A model generated the notes under the pieces. That model was not told the DNA's origin. It worked only from the letters and a program-made list of their open reading frames with translations, and made no database searches. Shown in pieces: positions 39,101 through 49,496 of a DNA stretch of 64,000 nt (positions are counted from its first letter, which is position 1; each line of letters opens with the position of its first letter). A program made the position numbers and the translations under genes. The stretch covers positions 13,691,316 through 13,755,315 of the forward strand of contig JAQNBH010000013.1 of assembly GCA_028752905.1 (NCBI GenBank). The letters are read 5' to 3'. Source of the DNA: Cladorhizidae sp. MBARI D1340-BT2 (taxonomy: Eukaryota; Porifera; Demospongiae; Poecilosclerida; Cladorhizidae).

Positions 39101-40866
39101 GTTGCATAACAATATCTTGCTCACACAAAATATTCTGGCAAAGAAGTGAATAGGACTTTAAGCTCTTGCTTAAAGGATAGATTGTACATATCTAAGTTGT
39201 GTAGCACCATTGGTAGCTCCACTGTTGCAGAAGCATAATGAGACTACATTAACTCTAGCAGTGCATCACATTAACTCTAGCTGTGTGTCACATTAACTCT
39301 AGCAGTGCATCACATTAACTGTCACACTCTAGCTGTGTGTCACATTAACTTTAGCAGTGCATCACATTAACTCTAGCAGTGTGTCAGATTAACTCTAGCA
39401 GTGCATCACATTAACTGTCACACTCTAGCTGTGTGTCACATTAACTTTAGCAGTGCATCACATTAACTCTAGCAGTGTGTCAGATTAACTCTAGCTATGT
39501 GTCACATTAACTCTAGCAGTGCATCACATTAACTCTAGCAGTGTGTCTCTGTGTTGGAAAAATTTGAACCCCCAAATTAGTGTATGGTTACTGTTGGTCT
39601 TGTAATTAGACAATGATGTGTATTATCAGTTTCTGTCACTTGCAGGATGTGTAGTTTCCACTAGAGAGAAGATTTTGATATGTTGGCATGATCACTTTGG
39701 CGTAACCTTAATTAATTATTTACGGTAGTGTCTCCTCAATTGTAAGTACTGCTCAATATTACCGTCAAAATATATGGTTTATTTGTGATGATCAATTAAA
39801 AATAAATTATCAATAGAGATACAATTAGAATGTTTTCATATAACCCATTGACCATGCACTTCATAAGCACATATATAGTCAGTGCAACCACAAACGTATC
39901 TACCCAAAGTAGGCAGAGCTAAGGTATAACTATTGTGAGGGATAAACGTCTTTTCATCTAGAATTTAGCTGGTAATTCCATAAGCACATAGCCATGGGCC
40001 TTGTCACACATGTTGTGTGTTTGTATATATATATATATATATATATATGCACATCTTGCAGAGATAAGTGTGGAAAGGTTATGTTGTTGATGTTAGAGGG
40101 GAAGAGATCCTTAGCTCATTGCATACTCTTTGTGAATGGAGCATTGTTATGCATGCTTTGAGGATTCATATTAAGTGCACTTTCTTCAGCTATTACACTT
40201 TCTGCTATTTTAATTTACCATTGATTTACAAAAAGATGACTTGTGCAGATGACATAGCCAGGTTGGCCAGGGAAGGTGCTCATATATGACATAGGGGGAG
40301 CTTTAAAACAGCCCAAACAGACAAACTAGGGTAGATATAGGGGCAACACTGGAGTGCAATATTGAGACTACGTCAATTGGAAGAGGGGTGGGGGGGAGTT
40401 TGGGTCATGATTGCCTAACCTGAGAGTGGATATTTCTGCTACTTATAAATACCAAGCTTTTGAAAGTAGATCAGCCTGTGCATATATATATATAATGTAT
40501 TTATTTGTCAAATCATGAAATTTCTACATTTTTACATTATTATTAAGTGCACTCATTTCTTAAAAGTCATTTAACACACTCTGGTCAAAAATAATTTGCT
40601 CTAGTTGGAAAGGGTTAACTAATGGTTAGAGACTGGCATTTTGAAGTGAAAAGGTGAAGAGAGAAACAAATATATAATTATTAACTGATCTTTTCATCAA
40701 ATGCAGTGTAAAGATCAAAACCAAGAATCATTCAGCCAGATCAAAGTTTGGTTCAGGTAAAACAATAACCAAGACCACAGGATTCTCTCAAGCAACACCA
40801 GATCGATGTGGCTCTATGGATCGTGACAATGCAGATGAAGCATATGACAATCCTATTTATGCATAA
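15097..40866 (+). CDS. Gene A: single-pass membrane receptor with two discoidin-like (F5/8C) domains and a YDNPIYA tail
   Basis: Split gene I assembled by eye from seven exons: 15097-15151, 16073-16404, 16585-16729, 34233-34540, 34724-34874, 35541-35661, 40707-40866. The exons sum to 1272 nt (423 aa plus TAA) and stay open across every junction; phases run 1,0,1,0,1,2. Domain order is signal peptide, F5/8C-like domain 1 (about residues 19-177), F5/8C-like domain 2 (about 177-329), membrane span (about 335-365) and a 53-codon tail. It is predicted to sit in the plasma membrane and bind a glycan, lipid or protein ligand, as discoidin domains do; the ligand is unknown. All junctions are GT-AG, with one weak donor (gttact at 34875). 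Intron 3 is 17.5 kb and filled with transposons. Linking the first three exons to the later four rests on matching phase and the same layout in gene B. The alternative is two genes with exons I missed. Confidence 0.62.
16073..16729 (+). CDS. Gene A exons 2-3: F5/8C-like (discoidin) domain 1
   Basis: Two exons, 16073-16404 and 16585-16729, joined in phase 0 across a 180-bp intron (donor gtaaga, acceptor tatag), encode about 158 residues, the usual size of an F5/8 type C domain. The domain opens at a cysteine (ESCKD), has a KWCSP then RPWLQVTFG stretch typical of the W..PWLQVDLG strand of discoidin folds, and closes with LRIVPVEW and EAFGC, the normal C-terminal Arg-strand and last cysteine. 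N-glycosylation sites sit in a small internal duplication (PNAST twice) and in NVS/NIS/NFT/NTT contexts. Donor gtatgt leaves phase 1. Confidence 0.68.
16730..17768. other. Start of gene A intron 3, no gene recognised
   Basis: AT-rich intronic sequence. A diverged direct repeat is visible: TAGCTGCAATGCTTTAGTTA occurs near 16930 and 17260, each followed by TATTCCT/TGCAC-type sequence, about 330 bp apart. Confidence 0.4.
17769..19301 (+). other. Unassigned coding-like segments inside gene A intron 3
   Basis: Three plus-strand pieces look more protein-like than their surroundings. About 17769-17920, after a possible acceptor (attactag), gives 50 codons ending LVYEEGLDD and TAA. 18771-19034 is an open stretch of 87 codons (with [28 protein letters not shown]). 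19083-19301 is open, with [11 protein letters not shown] and [10 protein letters not shown], ending at TAG. The second and third share an LTG-containing pattern. I recognise no family. They may be a decayed transposon or retrocopy. None is in the phase needed to continue gene A. Confidence 0.25.
19302..19980. other. Intronic, no gene recognised
   Basis: AT-rich sequence without coding signal. Confidence 0.5.
19985..20562. mobile_element. Large foldback element, copy 1
   Basis: Long inverted repeat. The centre has AGAGGAAGCCCTACT..AATGAGTGTT on the left and AACACTCG..CAGGACTTCCTCTTGCC on the right; flanking arms include CTCTCTTTTGATACTAAA against TTTAACATCAAAAGGGAG. The outer left arm appears lost. 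It is the same family as the element at 51579-52218. Confidence 0.6.
20999..22070 (+). pseudogene. hAT transposase, N-terminal half
   Basis: ATG at 20999. A TTF-type zinc-finger start is seen ([10 protein letters not shown], then a TAA at 21125, then [12 protein letters not shown]). A possible intron (about 21213-21263) separates it from the DUF4371 region: [19 protein letters not shown], [54 protein letters not shown] and [13 protein letters not shown]. The order and spacing are those of ZMYM/KIAA-like hAT transposases. Several stops and frame changes make it dead. It ends where the Gypsy LTR begins. Confidence 0.78.
22071..22371 (-). repeat. 3' LTR
   Basis: On minus it starts TGTTGGGGATCACC (after the polypurine tract) and ends GATCTACA, so TG..CA ends, 301 bp. 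The first 5 bases outside its far end are TCAAA (22066-22070). Confidence 0.75.
22372..22393 (-). other. Polypurine tract
   Basis: Minus-strand run GGAGGAGGGAGGAAT directly before the TGTTGGGG of the 3' LTR. Confidence 0.7.
22400..22881 (-). pseudogene. RNase H of the Gypsy element
   Basis: Minus strand, open from 22881. [18 protein letters not shown] (first Asp), [13 protein letters not shown] (Glu), [13 protein letters not shown] (Asp), [16 protein letters not shown] (last Asp region). The frame runs on to 22312, past the polypurine tract and into the LTR. The coding order ends here, confirming that no integrase follows. Confidence 0.78.
22900..23965 (-). pseudogene. Reverse transcriptase of the Gypsy element
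   Basis: Minus strand, frameshifted. Entry: [20 protein letters not shown] (23965-23729); [19 protein letters not shown] and [16 protein letters not shown] (23732-23529); an intermediate segment in another frame; [20 protein letters not shown] (23400-23212) ending [10 protein letters not shown], where the catalytic YxDD box reads NMDD; then [22 protein letters not shown] and [17 protein letters not shown] (23181-22900). Confidence 0.8.
24025..25241 (-). pseudogene. Integrase of the Gypsy element
   Basis: Minus strand. The N-terminal part has [15 protein letters not shown] then CRRCQTCQK, the HHCC zinc-binding region. Catalytic core: [11 protein letters not shown] (first Asp), EEIITDRG (second Asp, followed by an in-frame TAG at about 24573), [19 protein letters not shown] (the Glu in MVERYN), [14 protein letters not shown] and ELVFGRQPR; the C-terminal part has [20 protein letters not shown]. 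The motifs are those of Ty3/Gypsy integrases. It lies upstream of RT, which is unusual. Confidence 0.8.
25589..25936 (-). pseudogene. Aspartic protease of the Gypsy element
   Basis: Minus strand. The catalytic box is [13 protein letters not shown] (LDSG for the usual LDTG/LDSG), followed by a beta-rich stretch and [11 protein letters not shown]; the next frame continues [13 protein letters not shown]. It lies between the zinc knuckle and integrase, with a Lys/Arg-rich linker ([10 protein letters not shown]) after it. Confidence 0.65.
25812..27008 (-). pseudogene. Gag remnant of the Gypsy element
   Basis: Minus-strand frames in sequence: 27008-26808 (N-terminus, acidic/Met-rich), a charged E/R/K stretch of coiled-coil type, 26668-26342 ([20 protein letters not shown], a capsid-like segment), 26355-25969, then a zinc-knuckle region at about 25925-25870: [11 protein letters not shown] followed by PKK where the last cysteine of CX2CX4HX4C is expected. 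The final zinc ligand therefore looks lost or frameshifted. Confidence 0.65.
27175..27185 (-). other. Primer-binding site, initiator tRNA-Met type
   Basis: Minus-strand TGGTAGCAGCG four bases after the 5' LTR end (GATGAACA). It matches the complement of the 3' end of animal initiator tRNA-Met (TGGTAGCAGAG) except one base. Confidence 0.6.
27190..27412 (-). repeat. 5' LTR (outer end missing)
   Basis: Aligns with 22071-22300 (CTACAGGATTAAACAAGAT, GCTTCACAAACACTATTTCACAA, GGTGCTCTCCTTTTAGAC). It lacks about 70 bp at its outer end, where the sequence passes directly into hAT coding sequence, so no target duplication can be seen on this side. Confidence 0.75.
28103..29046 (-). mobile_element. piggyBac-type element, internally deleted
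   Basis: Flanked by TTAA on both sides (28099-28102 and 29047-29050), with inverted ends CCCTTTCACTGGCAGA and, reverse-complemented, CCCTCTCACTGGCATA. 944 bp. It interrupts the hAT transposase exactly at TTAA, and removing it restores that frame. The minus strand keeps only the N-terminal part of a piggyBac transposase. Confidence 0.82.
28558..28821 (-). pseudogene. piggyBac transposase N-terminal exon remnant
   Basis: ATG at 28821 (minus), MATCF, then a one-base frame change into [15 protein letters not shown], a long acidic stretch, and [15 protein letters not shown] ending at a gtaag donor (28557-28553). The acidic Asp/Glu-rich start is typical of piggyBac transposases. The catalytic domain is absent. 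Confidence 0.5.
29555..30380. other. Intronic, no gene recognised
   Basis: Pyrimidine-rich in places (29650-29780). No coding signal. Confidence 0.45.
30385..30625. repeat. Degenerate tandem repeat of about 36-40 bp, cluster 1
   Basis: Diverged units built on CAGTTGTGACAGAGCATAATGATGAACCTC (variants at about 30400, 30440, 30475, 30510, 30545). The same unit recurs at 32660-32940. Confidence 0.5.
30626..32655. other. Intronic; possible DDE transposase scrap at 32158-32346
   Basis: Mostly AT-rich. The frame at 32158-32346 ([18 protein letters not shown]) faintly resembles the first Asp segment (VDGTYVY) of DDE-4 type transposases. The sequence just after it (AAACAGTAGATATTTTCGTAGAAGATCAGCTA) recurs diverged at about 36815-36855, so it belongs to a repeat. 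Confidence 0.25.
32660..32945. repeat. Degenerate tandem repeat, cluster 2
   Basis: Same family as 30385-30625: GCAGAGCATAATGATGAACCTCTTA, GCAGAGTATAATATTGGCC and similar units in tandem. Confidence 0.5.
33200..33540 (+). pseudogene. Possible retroelement protease remnant
   Basis: Around 33212-33270 the plus strand reads [17 protein letters not shown], which fits the LIDSGAS active-site box of retropepsin-like proteases. A nearby frame reads [12 protein letters not shown]. No RT or LTR was found, so this is a scrap at most. Confidence 0.3.
33541..34232. other. Intronic, no gene recognised
   Basis: End of gene A intron 3. Frames at 33719-33901 (minus) and 33846-34073 (plus) have no recognisable motif. 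Confidence 0.4.
34233..34874 (+). CDS. Gene A exons 4-5: F5/8C-like domain 2
   Basis: Exons 34233-34540 (phase 1 to 0) and 34724-34874 (phase 0 to 1) encode about 152 residues. The first begins CKTEGLL, has [12 protein letters not shown] then SYFQLNF and [11 protein letters not shown]; the second has [15 protein letters not shown] and CWNVKTYGC. First and last cysteines would form the disulfide that closes discoidin domains. The second exon has exactly the same length (151 nt) as both equivalent exons of gene B. Splice sites: acceptor ttacag, donor gtgagg, acceptor ttttag, donor gttact (weak). Several N-glycosylation sites are present. Confidence 0.72.
35060..35455. repeat. ACT/TAC-rich microsatellite in gene A intron 5
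   Basis: Imperfect (ACT)n tracts at about 35069-35157, 35236-35300 and 35370-35452. The minus-strand frame rich in Val that covers them is an artefact of the repeat. ACT-rich sequence also occupies the matching intron of gene B (about 61160-61245). Confidence 0.8.
35541..35661 (+). CDS. Gene A exon 6: transmembrane segment
   Basis: Exon between acceptor tttgcag and donor gtaagt, phase 1 to 2. It encodes a short basic linker (PRRNHSK), a hydrophobic span containing [15 protein letters not shown] and VAAIII, then a basic stop-transfer (KKRR). It aligns with the end of the gene B exon at 61313-61625 but lacks that exon's 17-residue Thr/Ser repeats, so gene A has almost no stalk. Confidence 0.72.
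35662..36180. other. Gene A intron 6, no gene recognised
   Basis: AT-rich intronic sequence; the minus-strand frame at 35909-36160 shows no domain. Confidence 0.45.
36195..36600. repeat. Two foldback repeat copies in inverted orientation
   Basis: CCTGATGAAGTCTAGAGCATCTAGTTGGAAC at 36203 is followed by GTTGATTATTGAGAAGGTTA; the inverse copy at about 36475-36590 has TCTCAGTTGACA, TTCTCAATAATCAACTTC, TTCTCTCGATGTTTTGA and CTTCATCAG. Same family as 5640-5800 and 51021-51107. Confidence 0.6.
36610..39235. other. Gene A intron 6, no gene recognised
   Basis: AT-rich. A diverged relative of the repeat at 32301-32340 lies near 36815-36860. Otherwise I see nothing. Confidence 0.4.
39238..39550. repeat. 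Minisatellite of about 22-23 bp units
   Basis: Tandem units of the form CACATTAACTCTAGCAGTGCAT alternating with CACATTAACTCTAGCTGTGTGT, with a longer variant (TAACTGTCACACTCTAGC) recurring twice. About 13 units, showing higher-order organisation. Confidence 0.85.
39551..40706. other. Gene A intron 6, no gene recognised
   Basis: Contains a (TA)n run at about 40024-40048. No coding signal; the frame at 40068-40289 has no domain. Confidence 0.45.
40707..40866 (+). CDS. Gene A exon 7: cytoplasmic tail with YDNPIYA terminus
   Basis: Acceptor atgcag at 40706, phase 2, then 53 codons to TAA at 40864-40866. The tail is basic near the membrane ([12 protein letters not shown]) and acidic at its end, finishing [14 protein letters not shown] fits the NPxY motif bound by PTB domains and clathrin adaptors; YDN fits the YxN consensus for Grb2-type SH2 domains when phosphorylated. 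The link to the membrane exon 5 kb upstream rests on matching phase (2), the stop-free frame and the sensible tail composition. Confidence 0.55.
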
Positions 40867-40869
40867 AAC

Positions 40870-43800
40870 ATTTTTGGATTTGAACGTAGCAAGGTCAAAA
40901 AAAATCCCTGTTTGATAATACTTATGTATCATGTTAATTGTTATTTTTGCATTTTCCGGGTAGTATTGTGTAGTCAAATGTGTATCAGCGGGTCAGACAA
41001 CCTTTATTGAGATATAATTTAGGTTGAACACTTCAGCAGAGAATTACAGGAAGGTGAGGTATAGAGTACTGTAGAAGTTAACTGTGGAGTGGAGGGGTGG
41101 AAATGATAGGGTGATGCTCTCTTCTGATGACCTCTGCCTGAACAGAATGTCCATCGAGACATGAATTTATAACATAGCACTGATTGAACATTGCCTGTGA
41201 CTACCAAGGAGATCAGGATGACAATTAAGGGTCGATCATGCACCCTCAAATTCAATGTCTCAACCTTTTTTATCTAAACTTGCAGAACTCACCATGGAAG
41301 AGGGTTTTTTGGTAAGGATCATCATTAAAGAAGACAATGCTATCAGTTAATAATCTGAATTGCACAAAGAGGATAATAGAAGTTTTAAGGATGAAGTCAC
41401 TAACCCAGAGATGCCTGGCAGTGCTCCACTGCATTCTTGAATCTAGCCAGATCAACCTTACTTACCTGGTGGATGTGTCGGAGGGAATAAACCCAAAATG
41501 GCAGGTTGAGCATAAGAAGGAGTATTGTAGTCAGTAGCCAACATCAGTGCATGGACACGAAGTGAAAATAGGAATCGACCTCTAATCAGCTCCTCCATCA
41601 GTTCTAACACTACCAGCAGTTGTGACTCCATCAACTACCACTACATCTAGTTCCACTGTGATTAATCTGGCTAACAGCATTCTTAGAGTCTCCACACCAT
41701 CTTCTACGCCTCAACTTAAGTTCCTGCAGAGACTACTCCCATAAACCCTGAGAGCAAATCTTCAAGCCTCCAATATGAAATCAGAATCCACCAGTCTGGA
41801 ATTCCCACAAAACCTGGTGAGAAAGGGAAGAAGTACCTTGAACTCTGAACTGAACAGTTTATTTGTTTATGAGTGAGTAGCTATATTCTGTATTTCATTA
41901 CCTCTCCTAGCTGGTTTTATAGAGGTTGCCAGGGCCAAATTTAATACACCCACTGACTGGGAGCACAATCTAGCCAAATCTGTAGAATACTTGGCACAAC
42001 ATCACAATTGCAGAAAACATGTGGATTTTTTATAGTGAAGCATATCATTGTCTGTATAAATGTGACCATAACACCAGGAGCCTAGAAGAAAGTTGACATA
42101 ATTATGATGCTTACATCCACAGGAAGAGTTAATGGCTAAAAGTGTTCCGATGCCACCATGTATCAACAATATCACACTACATAGAATGAGCAAGCTGAAA
42201 AACCACCTGAATATCTATCTCAACATGCCATTCATAGTTCCTCATATAATTTTGCTTTAGACGGTGCAAACTCACCACCAGGGCCAAACTGAGAGAATAA
42301 AGAGCACAGGGCAAAAATAGCACCAACCACAAACCATTTCCATCAGTCTAGTAAATATAACTTAACGCTAGGACAAGGCCTGTTCATTTTTATTGCGAAC
42401 AATTGGAACATTTAATTGCATCTTGTTTCAAATGCCTTTTCCTTTTCAATCTTGTTTTTGTGCCTTCTTTGCTTTCCTTTCATCCATTTTAGATGCAGAT
42501 TCCAATCAATTGATACACATACACATTAATATAACTTAGCAAGTGATTACATAACAAATACCATAAGCATGCCACATGGGTTGGTGTTGTCAAGTATGAT
42601 ATTCATTTCCAATCTTTTTGCAAAGTTTAAACTGGCATATATTCATTTTGAGTTAGTGAGCCAGCATCAAACTAGTTAAATGAGCTCTAGGGTTCAAAAG
42701 GTAATGAGCCTGTACAGCTAACTTTTGCTTGGTCTAGCTACCAGCCCATTATTTTAGAAACTGCCCATTTTAAGCAACTGGCCTTTTAAGATCATAAATG
42801 TTACCCAGGTCTAGATGCTTCTGTTTCACTGCTTCCTTGTCTCAGTTGAATAGAAAGGCCTGCGACATCCTGAAGAGTACAAAGATATCTATAACAGCAA
42901 AGTACAACCATCCCACTCCAGAGACCCACATGCAGATCAAAAACCAGAGTAGCAACACAGACAACATGAACAGTAAGCAGAGGTTACACTTCTTGCTCTT
43001 TCATTCTATATAGCAAGAAGTGAATTATTCATAACAATTTTCCAAGGCGGTGTACACGGAGTTAGCAATATTGATACGGGCAATTTGGTATACATATATA
43101 CATATATGTACAGAAAATTCATACATGACAGTAACCTGGGAAACTTGTTGAAGGTCACTGGAAAGGCCAAGGAAACTAACTATATGGAAGGCTGGGAAGG
43201 ATACTTTTGACAAAAAAGATAGTTGCTGTATAAGCGACATTGAAGGAGCAGCTCCTGTCTAGTGATATTTACGACTTGGTAAGGGATTTGGCCAAGGATT
43301 AATGTGAAGCAGATAACTAATAAAGCAAAAGGTGCCCAGGAAGCAGTCACAGTCACTACAAGGACAACTTCTAAAAAAGTGTCTGCTAATTCCAAGGCCC
43401 AGATCTCCACTCTCATTCACACTCCCAAAAGTCTGTGAAGACCTAGCTGTCTCAACTACAGATGCTTCAGAAGTAGATATGGTGGTAATTGTGGACTACT
43501 TAGCAATCTAGTTGCTGTCAGCAGATGATCCTTACACTCGGTACACATGATCTATGATCACAACCTTCACATGCATCTACAGACAGAAGAGCATAGAGGG
43601 CTATCCCCACAGCCTAAACTATGCCAAAAAGCAGGGCCTTCATCAAAACAAGGATACATCCCAGCTCTTAGGGTAGCTTGACGCTGTGTTCAAGGTCAAC
43701 CACCTATCCAGAATCACCTTGGGTAACAAAGGTGGTCCATCTTCAAGGCAGTGTAGGTCGAGGAACTGTAGCAACATCTATCAATCATCATGGCTATCAT

Positions 43801-46800
43801 GCAGCTCATGCCAGGGATGATCACTTGAGGTTCAATGCTCTGGTATAAAGGCACCATTACAGAAACTGTTCAACACTCATTACCTGACATACATATCATA
43901 ACTGGTGGACTCTTCAGGACAAATTTTTATTTCTCGATGAGCAGCAGCTATATGCCAGCTGCTCTGCACCGGTGACAAGGACATTACCATGATACTACCA
44001 TTCCTCTCAATGATGGGTTATTTGACTCTGCCTATCTTGCAATCAAATGCACCCTCCGGTAGGCATGACATAAAGCTGTTAACAAACTTACATTGAGAAA
44101 ATAGTGTGGCAGAATAATTGTTTGTGATTAAATTATGTCTTTTTGTGGACAATTTTAGGTATATCCACAGGTCATCCATGGATGTTTCGATACATTTCAT
44201 GCCCCTTCTGTAAGATTATCCATTGATGACCATTTGTAGTGATAACCATGGTCCATCCACAAATGGCCACATATACTTCATATCCCTTGTATTAGGAAAT
44301 GTGCTAATGGCCAAGTTACTATGCCAAAGTTACAACAGATGTTAATGGATCATCTGCAGATGTCCAAATAACCCCATCCCCCTTCTCTCATACAATCTGT
44401 GAATGATCAAATTACTTGCATAAGAACAGATTATCTGCATGAACCGTCAATACCCCGTAGTCACTTGGTCAACCATACCATAGATACTCTAAAAGAAGAG
44501 GCATTTAGTAATGTGAAACTCTGCAGATTTCAACCTAAGATATTCACAGAAGCTTGGTCATTGTTAGTAAGTTGGTCATTCTCACAGATACTCTAATGGA
44601 GTGGGCATATAGTATATGTGGACTTCTTCAGATGATCTGCAGATAACCCTAGTAACTTGATCATCCAAGGGTGGCATGGGATTGACAACAGAAATACCAG
44701 ACCACTTTCAGAGGCTAACAAAATGCTGATGCTTTCAATGAAGTTTAATTATTATTTTGGCAAGAATATGATTTTGGGATTTATCAAGGCACAAAACCCT
44801 CCATTTCTTTTCTGCATGCACAGTAAAATTTAGTACAGATTCTAGGCTTGAGGAGTCCGTGCAGAAGAATCAACAACAGAATTATTTTTTGAGAGCCAAT
44901 ATTACGTACGTTTTAAGTATTATTTCTAAAAGTAAAACAGTATTACTGAAGACTGGGTGTCTAAGTCCTGACCCTTGAACACCAGCCCATCCTATTTCAA
45001 TGTTGGTGAGCTGCTCTTTGGAGGGGAGGGGTCTCTAGCTCCTAAAATTATTTCTTATTGGTGAGTGAAGTGAGCCCTCGCAGAAGAAAACTTGGCGCAT
45101 GGCATATCTATATGTATCGATGTGTTTACCATAATGTTCACCTACAAAAAAAGAAATGGGCATATTTATATTAGGAAGGGTCATTGTATTCAAGAGACTG
45201 AATGAGAAAACAACAGTAGATTCTAAGCTGGAGGAAAGAAAACTGACTGCTTCGGCAAGTGAGATTTGTATTGCATGCAGAAAACATAAAAAGAAGCCAA
45301 TATGTGGTGGGTTTACTCTGTAAGCATGAGTATGAATATGCATTTATACTCATCGCTCAAAGTAGCTATCTTTATATGAACAGAAATATATACTGATACA
45401 TAATATAGTGATTATAACAATTGTGTTAAAATGAATACATTTTCATTTCACAGGAATCCTTCCAAAATAACAAGCATGCCCATGCACACACTGTGCAGAG
45501 CCTGTAGTTGGCAATCAATGCTCAGTTTGGCTTTATTATACTGGAAACAATGATGACTGCATCCTGCACTGTATGTGTGTGTTTGTGTTAGTGAAAAATA
45601 TAAATGTATAACACTTGGGAGGAGGGGGGGAGGGAATACCACTTGGACACTAGAGAGAGAGAGCTTCTGTTGCAGCTGGATAATAACTTGCCATGAATGC
45701 TGATAATGCAATGGGGAATCTACAGGACATAATTATTTGTCTTTTTATTAGCTAGCCAAAAAATTTAATACTAACCCATGATACTTTTCGAGATTCGATA
45801 AAATTATCAAACTCCACCAAAACCTACGGACAATATGCATTTGAAATTAGAATAATTATTAACACCTTCTCAAATTAGCAGACCAAACTTGTCTATTTCT
45901 AGCTAATATCTGAGAGTGTTTAAGATTTCCCATATTATCTATCCTACCAGAGAAGCTAGCTAGCTACTTAAGTTAAAAAAATTCTCAATCATAATATTTT
46001 TCCCTTTTCTTAACTTCATTGATAGTCCTTGGCATGATCCACAATCAAGAAGCTTCTTTAGACTCAGGTAAACCTGTTTCAGTCTTCACTCCATCAGTCC
46101 ATGTTTCTATATTGTTAATGGCTAGCAAAATGGCTGGTGAAGTTTTATTCTGAGTTAGCCAATCTATTCATCAATACACTAGTTATGGACACATTTGCTA
46201 AACTGGAAATGGCGGTTAGAGTCAATATACTAGGTTGCTTTCATCTTGGAACTGTAAGGTATAAATTCATAGCTGCTTCTCCATTATCAGAATCCAAGCA
46301 ATATGATCTCATAACATCTATAATTTACAAATCGGTGTATTAGGACTGCAGTTATGCTTGGGGAAGGACAATGGCTAGAGTAATGGAACAAACAAAATTA
46401 AGTCTCTTCATTGCAACTTTGCTCACCACACAATACCTTGCATCCATTTGGTATTGATACCATTGCTGCTTACATTTGACCTTTAAGGAGAGAAGACTGG
46501 ACATTTTATACTGGATGAAACACACGACTAGAGGAAGCTGATCACTACCGTGTGGTATTTCTTAAGAGCATAGTGTGTAAATGCTCGAATTGTTGACATG
46601 TTTTATTCATTGTTCTATCGTATTTCCACTACATATTTCTATGCTAAAGGCAGTTACTTGTGGGAGAAAGAATAGTTATTAGCTTTATTATGGGTGGTTG
46701 GAAGATGCTGATCCTTTATTTCATGATGTGTTGTGTACTTAGATACCTGCACTGTGAAGAAGTTAGGAGAGATATGTGTGCACTGCATTAGTGTTTTATC

Positions 46801-48428
46801 AGCACCTTCTTTTCCCTTTTGCTGGTGAGGGCAAATAAGATAGTTGGATCCAGTTGTGGAACTACACATAATGTACTTTGGTGCAGTGTTGGAATCAGGA
46901 TTTACAGAGGGAAGGGACCATTGGTATGTTGAATTTCTTATATGCACAGGGTCTGAGATGTTCCCAGAATATTTTTGCCTTCATTTCGAATAGATCTTTG
47001 GGGTATAGATACATAAGATATTTTTGGAGCAATTGTAAAATTTAACATACTAAATTTCAAATGTACTAATATAATACTAGGACAGTTACCCACAACTAAG
47101 AGAAGACTTGTGATCAGAACTGATTACTGCAAAAGCTTACTGTTAGTTGGTATCTATATAAGACACCTGTTTTTGTTAGATGCATACATTACAGTTCGAT
47201 TCAAGGTATCTTATATATAAGCCAGTGGACCTACTCTCCCAAAGTAGAAGCAGGGACAGGGTATACATGAAAAGTGTCTTCTTTGCATGAGGTCTTTAAT
47301 ATCGCCAATGCTAGTGAGAAGATACCTGAAATGGCAGAGACATTGCAGCAGGTTTTGATAGATGATTAGCCTCTTCAGAAAATTTGGAGCCACACCTGAG
47401 AAGAAAAGCTCAAGTTTGTCGGATTTTTCCATGAAGTGGATGCAATAAGTATACTAGGCTTGTCAGTTTCTCAATTGTCATGCATACTCTGCAGCAGAAA
47501 ACAGCCATGACCAAAGGACAATCAAGGTTGTTTCTCTCAGAGTATAAGTATGTTCACTGTAAAGTCCATGCTCGCTCTAAATGTCTGTTCTCTTTATGGA
47601 TGAAAATTAAAATAGCACAATGCATGTGTGTTCCCAAATTTTACTTAAAATCATGTGAAGTAGTAACAGCATGAGTTGAGGGCTCCATCAGGTAAGCACT
47701 GTTTAAGCCCAGTGGCAATCAATATTTTTTCCTTCTTTTGCATGCCAAACTTTAGGCAAAAGACCATAGCAATCATATTTTCGCTAGCTGGTACAACAGT
47801 TTGAATATGTAGTAGTGCATGCTATGCATTTGTTGACATTAAGCACTTTTTACCTCCTGCTTTTTGTTAAAAATAATTATACTTGCCATTGTAAACTCAA
47901 AATTTCAATGACAGTGCCTAACAATTCTATTTCAGCAATTGTAAGATTTCACCATGTTAGCTCTAGAGAAGCTTTTTGGTCAATCAGTGATCTATGTGTG
48001 GATATATATTCTACCATTGCATAGTGAAATCCACATGCACATGGATATAGCTCCTGTCCACCCTAGAGAATTACGCACCTATTTTCTTGTAGCCAGAGCT
48101 TTGCTAGGGGGAAAAGCTTGTATTATGCAAACTATCATGTTATGTATTTTGTAAGCTTTTGCTTGGCATGTGAAAAGGGTATACCCTATACAGTATATAA
48201 CACAAAAAGGCAGAGAGAACGAGACAAATGAGCTTATATATAGTTCTTTCGTGTGGTTTGACCAACAATATAAAAGAATGCATATTTTCTATCAGCATGT
48301 GTAGCTTTTTTCTTCACAATAGGTGAAGAACAGATCTTTGAATGGAGTTTAAATTATGGCTCCAAATAATTTGAATAACTGCCACAATGCAATTGCATTT
48401 GACATATGTATGTGGTGAAAGGAGATTA
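40870..48428. other. Intergenic, no recognisable gene
   Basis: No firm coding features over about 7.5 kb. Short open stretches at 41330-41540, 41595-41745 (Thr/Ser-rich), 42800-43010 and 43180-43440 (minus, hydrophobic) have no identifiable domain and may be old transposon pieces. Between about 43990 and 44680 short motifs such as GGTCATCCA and CAGATAATC recur, suggesting a decayed repeat. The polyadenylation site of gene A should be just after 40866, but no AATAAA was seen close by. Confidence 0.35.

Positions 48429-49496
<1,068 letters not shown>

Noticed and set aside
42798..43440. Open frames with hydrophobic and basic stretches
   Set aside because: No domain, no splice-phase support and stops in every frame. 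Possibly an old transposon, but not supportable.
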